Shown one piece after another: positions 1 through 5,405 of a stretch of 8,767 bases of DNA. Position numbers and translations under genes: made by a program. The stretch is from Oligoflexia bacterium (lineage in GTDB: Bacteria > Myxococcota_A > UBA796 > UBA2385), in assembly GCA_013152105.1 (NCBI GenBank), contig JAADHA010000462.1, positions 1-8,767 on the forward strand, written 5' to 3'. Within the stretch, counting starts at the first letter, position 1; each line of letters opens with the position of its first letter. The notes beneath the pieces were generated by a model. The model did not search any database. It saw only the letters and a program-made list of their open reading frames with translations, and was not told the origin of the DNA.

Positions 1-6
1 GGCCAG

Positions 7-24
7 AGCGGGAAGGGCCCCGCT
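7..24 (-). terminator. Weak hairpin downstream of the small membrane-protein gene
   Basis: AGCGGG at 7-12 pairs with CCCGCT at 19-24 around a 6-base loop, starting 15 bases past the stop of the minus-strand gene at 39-233. Read on the minus strand there is no T-run after it, so intrinsic termination is doubtful. It may only be a chance GC-rich hairpin. Bases 1-38 hold nothing else that I recognise. Confidence 0.2.
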
Positions 25-38
25 AAGGCGTGCACGCA

Positions 39-233
39 TCAGCCGTTGATACCTTCCATATCAGTTCCAGACGGGCGGCCCTTGACGCGAGAGATCACCT
101 GCTCGAGCATGACGGTCGACCACAGCGAGGCGACGAGCTGACCGACACCTGGCAGCAGGACGGTAAACGCCAGGCACACCGAAAAACCGCCGAAAAGGAC
201 GAGGAAGTTGAGGATGATCCAGGTCGGTTCCAT
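39..233 (-). CDS. Small hypothetical membrane protein (64 aa)
   Basis: I do not recognise a family. The 64-residue product begins MEPTWIILNFLVLFGG and is almost wholly hydrophobic to about residue 46, enough for one long or two short membrane segments (about 5-27 and 29-46). A charged tail with Glu44, Arg49 and Lys51 ends in a Gly/Asp/Asn-rich stretch. There is no lipobox or cleavable-signal pattern. The ATG at 233 is preceded on the minus strand by GGGAG with a short 6-base spacing, which supports this start. The codons favour G/C at third positions like the neighbours, and the start faces the UbiB-like gene across a 160-base divergent promoter region. These three points make a real gene more likely than a shadow frame. 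Function is unknown: candidates are a small regulatory or partner membrane protein, or one related to the membrane-anchored UbiB-like kinase next door. Confidence 0.6.
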   Translation of the reverse strand: MEPTWIILNFLVLFGGFSVCLAFTVLLPGVGQLVASLWSTVMLEQVISRVKGRPSGTDMEGING

Positions 234-275
234 GGTGGCTCCCAGAGACGCGGTCGGGTGGTTGCGACGCGACCC

Positions 276-285
276 AAGCTAGCCT
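276..285. promoter_or_regulatory. Candidate bidirectional -10 region (palindromic GCTAGC)
   Basis: The decamer AAGCTAGCCT is centred on the palindrome GCTAGC. On the plus strand it contains TAGCCT (280-285), about 108 bases before the UbiB-like start. On the minus strand it contains TAGCTT (281-276), about 42 bases before the small membrane-protein start. Both fit the TAnCYT pattern also seen before three other genes of this window. No convincing -35 hexamer lies at the usual spacing on either strand, so this is a suggestion from repeated pattern and position only. Confidence 0.3.
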
Positions 286-301
286 GCGTGGACGTTGGCG
301 G

Positions 302-327
302 CCAGCGATCAACCGATGGATCGCTGG
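302..327. repeat. Perfect 9-bp inverted repeat in the divergent intergenic region
   Basis: CCAGCGATC at 302-310 is exactly complementary to GATCGCTGG at 319-327, with an 8-base spacer (311-318). It lies between the divergent small membrane-protein gene and the UbiB-like gene, just downstream of the plus-strand -10-like TAGCCT. It could be an operator for a dimeric regulator or a hairpin in the 5' leader. No T-run follows on either strand, so it is not a standard terminator. Confidence 0.5.
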
Positions 328-393
328 TGATTCCCGGCCAAAGCCGACGAAGGGGCCGACGCAGAGCAAGGCAGGGAGGTAGGCTGTCGGACC

Positions 394-2091
394 ATGCCCC
401 ACGTCAACGTCCGTGATCTGCCTCGCATCCGCGAGATCGGCGCCGTGCTCGCGCGCCACGGCTTTGGGCAGGTCGCGCGTCTGGCCGGCATTGATGTCCA
501 AGGCGAACCACTCTCCGAAAAACTGCCCCTTGGGCGGCGGCTGCGCCTGGTGCTCATCGACCTGGGTCCAACATTCGTCAAGCTCGGTCAAATCCTGAGT
601 GTGCGCCCCGACATCGTGCCGGTCGACGTGATGAACGAGCTGGCCACTCTCCAGGACGATGTCCCGCCCGCTCCCTTTGAAGAGGTCCAGGCGCTGCTTG
701 AAGGCGAGCTGGGCGGATCCCTGGACGCACACTTCTCGGTCTTCGACTCCAAGCCAATCGCCAGCGCGTCGATCGCACAGGTACACCGCGCTGTTCTGCT
801 GAATGGCACCGAGGTCGCGGTGAAGGTGCAGCGCCCCGGTATCGAGCTGCGAATCCGCTCCGACCTTCACATCCTCTACTCCCTGGCCCAGCTCATCACA
901 GGCCACCTGGACTTTCCTGGGCTCTACACACCCGTCGGCATCGTGCGCGAATTCGACGCCGCCCTGACCCAGGAACTGGACTTCATTCAAGAGGGCCGGG
1001 CCGCCCAGCGCTTCGCCACCTGTTTCGCCAGCCACAAGGACATCACCGCGCCCAAGATCTTCGAACAGGTGTCCACGCGCCGCGTGCTGGTGATGCAGCT
1101 CTTGCGCGGGCGACGCATCCACGATCTGGGGGATCCCGAACGGGCAAAGGCCGCGATGATGAAGATCATCGACGCCACCTATTCGCAGATCTTTGACTTC
1201 GGTTTCTTTCACGGCGATCCACACCCGGGCAACCTGCTGGTCTTGGACGATGGGCGCATCGCCTACCTGGACTTCGGGATCTCGGGGAACCTCAGCAGCG
1301 AGATGCAAGATACGTTGTTCCAGGTCTTTCTGGCGCTGGTCAATCGCGACGCCGAGACCTTGGCCCTGACCCTGTACCGGTCAGGGGCGACCCAGGGGCG
1401 CGTGGACCTCAAGGGCTTCCGCACCGAGATCGACCGGATGATGGCCAAGTACCACGGTGTCTCGCTGGAAGCCTTGTCCGACAAGGCCAGCCTGGTCGAG
1501 TTCATCCAGGTTGCATCGCAGTTCCGCATCCGGCTGGTGCCCGAGTACGCGGTCCTCGCGCGCGCCATCTCCCTGTTGGATGGCTTGGCCCGACAGATGC
1601 TGCCCGACGCCGACATCGTCGCCATCATGCGCCCCTATGCCCGGCGCCTGGCCGCTTCCCGGCTGGCCCCGGAACGGCTGACTGGCGACGTCTTGCGCCT
1701 GGTACAGCAGGCCCAGGCCCTGGCGCGGGACGTGCCCCTGCAACTCAACCAGCTCATGCTCGATCTGGACCGGGGCAGCATCCAGATCACGACCGTCGAC
1801 CGCGACGCGGCCGAGCTGCGCGAGGACATCCGTCACGCCGGCCTGCGGATCGCGCTGGCAGTGGTCGCGGCCGGGATGACCACCAGCGCCGCGGTGATGC
1901 TGTCCTTCTGGTCGCCGCAGCCCTTTGGCCTGCCCCTTATTGGCTTGCTGGGGATCGCGATGGGCCTGATCGCGATGAGCGCTGTGGTGATGCTCGTGCT
2001 CCACGCCATCACCGCCGCGCGCCTGCATCCGCGGGAGTGGCGCCGACGCCTGGTGGCGGTAGCGCGCTTCTTCTTGAGCTCCTCACGGTGA
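394..2091 (+). CDS. UbiB/ABC1/AarF-family atypical protein kinase
   Basis: This 565-residue protein belongs to the ABC1/ADCK/UbiB atypical kinases, which are ATP-binding, membrane-associated proteins linked to isoprenoid-quinone synthesis or lipid homeostasis. The signature elements are present in order. The KxGQ motif is K63-L-G-Q66. The Ala-rich nucleotide loop is around 122-130 (IASASIAQV). The ATP-binding lysine is K144 in VAVKVQRP. The ExD motif is E194-L-D196. The catalytic loop is HGDPHPGN at 273-280 (D275, N280), and the metal-binding DFG is at 293-295. The C-terminus has two hydrophobic segments (about 483-505 and 511-538) and then a basic tail, the normal UbiB membrane anchor. Length and motifs are complete, so it should be a functional family member. 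The ATG at 394 follows GGGAGGT (374-380) at a longish 13-base spacing, with no better start visible. No ubi or men gene is in the window, so its exact role (quinone synthesis or another lipid process) is unassigned. Assigning UbiB itself would overreach. Confidence 0.93.
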   Translation: MPHVNVRDLPRIREIGAVLARHGFGQVARLAGIDVQGEPLSEKLPLGRRLRLVLIDLGPTFVKLGQILSVRPDIVPVDVMNELATLQDDVPPAPFEEVQALLEGELGGSLDAHFSVFDSKPIASASIAQVHRAVLLNGTEVAVKVQRPGIELRIRSDLHILYSLAQLITGHLDFPGLYTPVGIVREFDAALTQELDFIQEGRAAQRFATCFASHKDITAPKIFEQVSTRRVLVMQLLRGRRIHDLGDPERAKAAMMKIIDATYSQIFDFGFFHGDPHPGNLLVLDDGRIAYLDFGISGNLSSEMQDTLFQVFLALVNRDAETLALTLYRSGATQGRVDLKGFRTEIDRMMAKYHGVSLEALSDKASLVEFIQVASQFRIRLVPEYAVLARAISLLDGLARQMLPDADIVAIMRPYARRLAASRLAPERLTGDVLRLVQQAQALARDVPLQLNQLMLDLDRGSIQITTVDRDAAELREDIRHAGLRIALAVVAAGMTTSAAVMLSFWSPQPFGLPLIGLLGIAMGLIAMSAVVMLVLHAITAARLHPREWRRRLVAVARFFLSSSR

Positions 2092-2120
2092 CCGGCCGTG
2101 AGGTGGTCAACTGGCCGGTC
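2081..2120 (+). other. Two overlapping, mutually exclusive hairpins at the end of the UbiB-like gene
   Basis: CCTCACGG (2081-2088) pairs perfectly with CCGTGAGG (2096-2103), with the stop codon in the 7-base loop. GACCGGCC (2090-2097) pairs perfectly with GGCCGGTC (2113-2120) across 15 bases. The two stems share bases 2096-2097, and the second stem's 5' arm lies in the first stem's loop and 3' arm, so both cannot form fully at once. No T-run follows. They may act as a rho-independent-like or RNA-protecting 3' end, or as a switch. Function is not shown. Confidence 0.4.
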
Positions 2121-2155
2121 GGCAGATAGGTCGCCGCGCCCGCTGGCCGCCCTTG

Positions 2156-2164
2156 TGGTATCCT
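2156..2164 (+). promoter_or_regulatory. Candidate extended -10 element for the kinase-SUMF1 gene
   Basis: TGGTATCCT fits an extended -10 (TGnTAnnnT) with hexamer TATCCT at 2159-2164, about 100 bases before the GTG start at 2264. It matches the TAnCYT pattern found upstream of other genes here. No recognisable -35 was seen 16-18 bases upstream. Confidence 0.3.
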
Positions 2165-2245
2165 CCGCGGCGATCTGCAGCATGCCTGCCTCGTTGGTAA
2201 TCAGCCGCGGGGAAGCAGGGTACCAAGCCTGAAGCCTGGCTCCCC
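2163..2245 (+). other. Potentially structured 5' leader of the kinase-SUMF1 gene
   Basis: Two possible stems overlap. CTCCGCGG (2163-2170) pairs with CCGCGGGG (2205-2212, one G-U pair) across a 34-base loop. GGGGA (2209-2213) can instead pair with TCCCC (2241-2245), continued after a 2x2 internal loop by CAGG (2216-2219) with CCTG (2235-2238). The second hairpin ends about 10 bases before the GGAG ribosome site. Its loop region contains a perfect tandem copy of AAGCCTG (2225-2231 and 2232-2238). No known riboswitch class was recognised, and a folding calculation is needed. Confidence 0.25.
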
Positions 2246-2263
2246 CGCCGAAGTGGAGAATCC

Positions 2264-3922
2264 GTGTCGGAACAGCAGAAGCTGACCCTGTCGAAAGGCA
2301 CCATCGTCGCCGGCAAGTACGAGATCGAGAAGGACCTGGGTGACGGTCTGCTCGGTCGCACCTACCTGGCAAAACACCTTCGCAGCGGCAAGCACCTTGC
2401 GCTCAAATTCTTGCGGCCAAGGCTGCTGGCCTCTGAACGCGACTACGCGCGCCTGCGCGACGCCTTCGCGCAAGTCAAGCCCTTGCGCCACCCCGCGCTG
2501 ATTCGCTACGGCGATCTGGGGGAACATCAGGGTCTGACCTTCTTCAGCCAAGAGTACTTCCCCGGGCAGTCCCTGCGCACCCTGATGAACGAATATCAGG
2601 CTGAGCAACGGTCTTTCTCGCTCCAGGAAGCCTGCCAGATCGTCAACAAGGTGCTCGACGCCGCGCAGTACCTGCACGGCCAAGGCATCATCCACCGAAA
2701 CCTGAAGCCGGAAAACGTCCTGGTGCGCACGAAACGCACGGGTCCCGGCGGCAAGAACACGGTTCACGAGATCAAGGTGACGGACGCCGGCCTGGCCGCC
2801 TTGATCAACCCGACCATCTTCGCCGAGAGCTTCGAATCGCGCGAAGAAGCCCCCTATCTAGCGCCCGAGCTCGCCGGCTTCGACCAGGGCGGGACCGCCC
2901 CCTCCGATGTGTACAGCGTCGCCGTGATTCTCTATGAACTGCTGGTCGGCCAGACGCCCCGAGGCACCTACCTCTCCCCGACGCAGCTCCGCGGGGATCT
3001 GCCCGAGCACATCGACGACATCGTCGAGATCGGCCTCGGCGCAAATCCCGAGGACCGCTACCCTTCGGCCAAGGACATGCTCACCGATATCCAGCGCTCC
3101 TTCTCAGGAGAGATGGTCGGCGAGACTACGGCCACCAGCGTCAAGAACATCATCGTCGGCCTGGGCATCGCGGTGTTGATGGCGGGCGCATTCGGTACCT
3201 ATCTCCAGCTTCGTGAACAGCCTGACCCCTTGGCCGACGCAAAGGCCACCGACAAGGCGATTCGCGGGCTGGTTCAGGCCAACCTGCGAATGCCGTCCGA
3301 AGGCGAACTGAAAATGTTGGTGGCGGCGCACCCAGACATGCTCTATATCCCGCCTGGGGCCTATGTGAATGGCCGCCTCAACCAAGAAGACCTGGCGCAC
3401 GCCTCGCAGTCCGAGCCGGTCGCGAACGTGGTCAAGACCGACGGCTACTTCGTTGATCGCTACGAGTTCCCCAACCGCACCAAGGACAAGGCCGGAAACC
3501 CGGTCAAGCCGGTCTCCAAGGTCACCTGGGCACAGGCGAACGGCACCTGCCAGAACCTGGGCAAGCGGCTGTGCAATTCGGACGAATGGGAACGGGCCTG
3601 CAAGGGGCCTGGAAACTGGGTGTACGCCTACGGCGACCAGTATGATGTCGAGATGTGCGGCGAGGGTGTGGATGAACCCTACGCCATCGGTCAGCATGAA
3701 AGCTGCGTGTCCGGCTATGGCGTCGCGTTGATGTCGGGGGGCCTGCGCGAGTGGACCGCGGACGTGGCCGGCAGCAGAGGTGACCGGCGGGTGGTCAAGG
3801 GTGGACTGAAGGGCAACCCCATTCGCGGGTCTCGCTGCGCCTTCGCCGTAGACGAAGCGGCCACCTATGCCGACACGACCTTGGGTTTCCGCTGTTGTCT
3901 GGACATCAGCGCGTCGAAATAG
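2264..3922 (+). CDS. Membrane-anchored Ser/Thr-kinase-like protein (probable pseudokinase) fused to a SUMF1/FGE-like domain
   Basis: This 552-residue protein has three parts. Residues about 19-280 form a bacterial Hanks-type kinase fold. The Gly loop is G26-D-G-L-L-G31, the VAIK-type lysine is K48, and K148 and N151 of the catalytic loop are present. D174 of the DFG position, APE at 200-202, the helix-F Asp215 and Arg265 are also present. The catalytic aspartate is replaced, however: HRD reads H144-R145-N146. DFG reads DAG, the usual P+1 Thr position is E195, and no clear helix-C glutamate precedes the LRHP segment. A single hydrophobic span (about 295-314) follows. Residues about 358-547 form a SUMF1/FGE-like domain with GKRLCNSDEWERAC at 433-446, LREW at 494-497 and a closing GFRCC at 541-545. 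The paired active-site cysteines of true formylglycine-generating enzymes are missing around 511-525. Eight cysteines lie in this domain against one in the kinase part, consistent with an extracytoplasmic, disulfide-bonded domain. The GTG start follows GGAG (2255-2258) at 5 bases. Likely a sensor or scaffold, with catalytic activity of either domain doubtful. Confidence 0.85.
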   Translation: MSEQQKLTLSKGTIVAGKYEIEKDLGDGLLGRTYLAKHLRSGKHLALKFLRPRLLASERDYARLRDAFAQVKPLRHPALIRYGDLGEHQGLTFFSQEYFPGQSLRTLMNEYQAEQRSFSLQEACQIVNKVLDAAQYLHGQGIIHRNLKPENVLVRTKRTGPGGKNTVHEIKVTDAGLAALINPTIFAESFESREEAPYLAPELAGFDQGGTAPSDVYSVAVILYELLVGQTPRGTYLSPTQLRGDLPEHIDDIVEIGLGANPEDRYPSAKDMLTDIQRSFSGEMVGETTATSVKNIIVGLGIAVLMAGAFGTYLQLREQPDPLADAKATDKAIRGLVQANLRMPSEGELKMLVAAHPDMLYIPPGAYVNGRLNQEDLAHASQSEPVANVVKTDGYFVDRYEFPNRTKDKAGNPVKPVSKVTWAQANGTCQNLGKRLCNSDEWERACKGPGNWVYAYGDQYDVEMCGEGVDEPYAIGQHESCVSGYGVALMSGGLREWTADVAGSRGDRRVVKGGLKGNPIRGSRCAFAVDEAATYADTTLGFRCCLDISASK

Positions 3923-3955
3923 CCGCCACCGGCCCCGACTCAGGGCAGGAACCGC
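3923..3955. other. Short convergent intergenic spacer
   Basis: Only 33 bases separate the stops of the converging kinase-SUMF1 and hydrolase genes. A GCCC/GGGC 4-bp stem with a 7-base loop can be drawn inside it, but this is too weak to call a terminator and there is no T-run. Either transcription ends without an intrinsic terminator, or the transcripts overlap at their 3' ends. Confidence 0.4.
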
Positions 3956-4741
3956 TCAGGTCTTCGCGCCACGCTCGACCCACACGGCCGACGCTTCTTC
4001 CAAAGCGCGACGGACAATGACATAAACGCCGGGATCATGCGTCAGCGCGGTGTGCCCGATTCCCTTGACCTGGCGATTGCTCAGGTGGTCCTCACCGGTC
4101 TTGGGAGACAGCCGCCCGAAGCGTGGCGGGCAGAGCAGGTCGGCGGTCGAGAAGACGCTGGTGATGGGGATGTGGGCTGGCGAGATGTCGCGGTTGAGGC
4201 CGCGCATGAAGCGTGAATAGGGAATCATCTCCCACGGATTCGACGACAAGATCCCGCCAGCCATCAACCACACCCCGACCGCGGCCGTCGGGGTCCCGCG
4301 GTGGGGCGTGCCCAAGGTGACCAGGCTCTTGACTCGACGATCCCCGCCATATTGCTGGACATAGGTGCGCGCGATCAGGCCACCCATGGAGTGGCCGACG
4401 ATGTGGAAGCGGTCCAGCTCGTAGCGTTCGCAGATCCCATCCAGCTTGTCACTGATCATGCGCGCCTGTTCGTCGATGGACCGGTTGTTGAGCCGCCAGA
4501 GCAGCCCCCCAAGGTCAAAGCTGAACACGCCGTAGCCGTCGGCACGCAGGCGGTCTTCCATGACCTTCCAGACCTGGCGGGTCTGGAAGAAGCCGTGCAG
4601 GAGCAACACGGTCTCTTCGGCCTGAGCGAAGTCGTCGCGGCGGACGATACGGTTGCTGCGCAGGTAGACTTGGCGCACGCTACCGAGCTGACCGCGGAGT
4701 GCGCGGTACAGGCGAATCGGGCTGGCGGCTTGCTTGCTCAC
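3956..4741 (-). CDS. Alpha/beta hydrolase, lipase/esterase type
   Basis: This 261-residue alpha/beta-hydrolase has a typical triad layout. LLLHGFFQTRQVW at 46-58 forms the oxyanion-hole strand-loop. The nucleophile elbow is G116-H-S118-M-G-G121, the likely acid is Asp201 (STADLLCPP) and the likely base is His230 (GIGHTALTHDP). The TLGTPHRGT segment at 142-150 is characteristic of the triacylglycerol-lipase/PGAP1-like branch, and a short hydrophobic lid-like stretch follows (about 153-165). There is no signal peptide. The N-terminus is basic and hydrophilic, so the protein is probably cytoplasmic or peripherally membrane-bound, acting on an ester or lipid. The GTG start at 4741 lacks a good Shine-Dalgarno sequence but has a -10-like TAGGGT only six bases upstream, suggesting a leaderless message. 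The gene converges on the kinase-SUMF1 gene and is divergent from the lipoprotein-purMN unit. The substrate cannot be told from sequence. Confidence 0.85.
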   Translation of the reverse strand: MSKQAASPIRLYRALRGQLGSVRQVYLRSNRIVRRDDFAQAEETVLLLHGFFQTRQVWKVMEDRLRADGYGVFSFDLGGLLWRLNNRSIDEQARMISDKLDGICERYELDRFHIVGHSMGGLIARTYVQQYGGDRRVKSLVTLGTPHRGTPTAAVGVWLMAGGILSSNPWEMIPYSRFMRGLNRDISPAHIPITSVFSTADLLCPPRFGRLSPKTGEDHLSNRQVKGIGHTALTHDPGVYVIVRRALEEASAVWVERGAKT

Positions 4742-4747
4742 GGCCGC

Positions 4748-4753
4748 ACCCTA
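4748..4753 (-). promoter_or_regulatory. Candidate -10 element very close to the hydrolase GTG start
   Basis: On the minus strand TAGGGT ends six bases before the GTG at 4741. If used as a -10, transcription would begin at or next to the start codon, giving a leaderless mRNA. It matches TAnnnT but not the TAnCYT form, and no -35 was seen. Confidence 0.22.
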
Positions 4754-4810
4754 TCCGCAAAGCGAGCCCGCAGGGACGCCGCTGTTGGCCATTCGTGGGC
4801 GCCTCTGGCG

Positions 4811-4819
4811 TGCTACCTT
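4811..4819 (+). promoter_or_regulatory. Candidate extended -10 for the lipoprotein-purM-purN unit
   Basis: TGCTACCTT fits an extended -10 (hexamer TACCTT, 4814-4819), ending 19 bases before the ATG at 4839. The ribosome site GGAGG (4828-4832) lies between them at 6-base spacing. A possible weak -35, TTCGTG, lies about 16 bases upstream. This would be the only recognisable promoter for the three overlapping genes, so purM and purN would be expressed from it. Confidence 0.4.
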
Positions 4820-4838
4820 GCCGCCCTGGAGGTCCCCC

Positions 4839-5405
4839 ATGCCGAGACCAGCCTGCAGCGCCTGGGCCACGGCGATCATCTGCGCCCTGACAGCCTGCAC
4901 CGGTACCAAGGACTCCGGTGAAAAGGTCGGCACCACCACCGATGGCGGGGTCGTCGCTGGCGACGGCGGAGACGTGGGGGCTGACGATTGTGGCCCGAAT
5001 GCCCCGGTGGTGACCGATGGACCCTGGTGTACCTACCCCGGCATGGACAGTCCCGAAGGAGGCCTCGAAGAAGTCCCGGTGCTGCGCGTCGGGGTCGATG
5101 TCCACGACGACGACGGCGATCTCCACTACCGAGCCACGCGCATCTACTGGGACCAGGATCCCTTCGGCAAGATCGACACCGACACGGCTGGCATCAAGGA
5201 GCGCTCGCTGACCCTCTACAGCGATAGAATCTGTGAGGAACCAGACGGCGTCGACGTCGGCGACAAGATCTACATGCAGCCCGACGGGTGGGAGTACGGC
5301 GCAGACTACGACTTTGGCATCCAGGTCAGCGACGCAGCGGGTCACTGGAGCGACCTGGCCGTCATCACCTGCACGACCCCGCTCAAGGACGGCAGCGAGC
5401 CATGA
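4839..5405 (+). CDS. Predicted lipoprotein with an Ig-like/Asp-rich domain
   Basis: This 188-residue predicted lipoprotein has a short signal, MPRPACSAWATAIICALTAC, whose lipobox L17-T-A-C20 gives lipidation at Cys20. A low-complexity Gly/Asp/Thr linker follows (about 21-50). The folded part (about 51-180) carries four cysteines (51, 64, 132, 178) and an acidic DVHDDDGDL run at 87-95 that might bind calcium. Its end, around Y157-D-F-G-I-Q-V-S-D at 157-165, resembles a beta-sandwich strand of Ig- or cadherin-like domains. I do not recognise a specific family. The start at 4839 is chosen because GGAGG lies 6 bases upstream and the signal peptide begins there. An in-frame ATG at 4734 would overlap the divergent hydrolase start and bury the signal. 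The stop overlaps the purM start as ATGA, implying translational coupling to a cytoplasmic purine enzyme, which is odd for a surface lipoprotein. Confidence 0.82.
   Translation: MPRPACSAWATAIICALTACTGTKDSGEKVGTTTDGGVVAGDGGDVGADDCGPNAPVVTDGPWCTYPGMDSPEGGLEEVPVLRVGVDVHDDDGDLHYRATRIYWDQDPFGKIDTDTAGIKERSLTLYSDRICEEPDGVDVGDKIYMQPDGWEYGADYDFGIQVSDAAGHWSDLAVITCTTPLKDGSEP

Noticed and set aside
61..1308. Long minus-strand open frame (415 codons) opposite the UbiB-like gene
   Set aside because: It overlaps almost all of a motif-complete kinase on the other strand, its product is low-complexity with no recognisable motif, and such mirror frames are usual in GC-rich DNA.
3358..3922. SUMF1 domain as an active formylglycine-generating enzyme for sulfatases
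   Set aside because: The required cysteine pair is absent and there is no sulfatase gene in the window.
3930..3948. Bidirectional terminator between the kinase-SUMF1 and hydrolase genes
   Set aside because: Only a 4-bp GCCC/GGGC stem can be drawn and no T-run flanks it on either strand.
4734..4838. Upstream in-frame extension of the lipoprotein gene to an ATG at 4734
   Set aside because: It would overlap the divergent hydrolase start, place the signal peptide internally and ignore the GGAGG at 4828-4832. The start at 4839 explains all three.
5288..5401. Upstream in-frame extension of purM to an ATG at 5288
   Set aside because: The added residues overlap the lipoprotein coding region, are Arg-rich and are not seen in PurM. 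The 5402 start gives normal length and the ATGA overlap.
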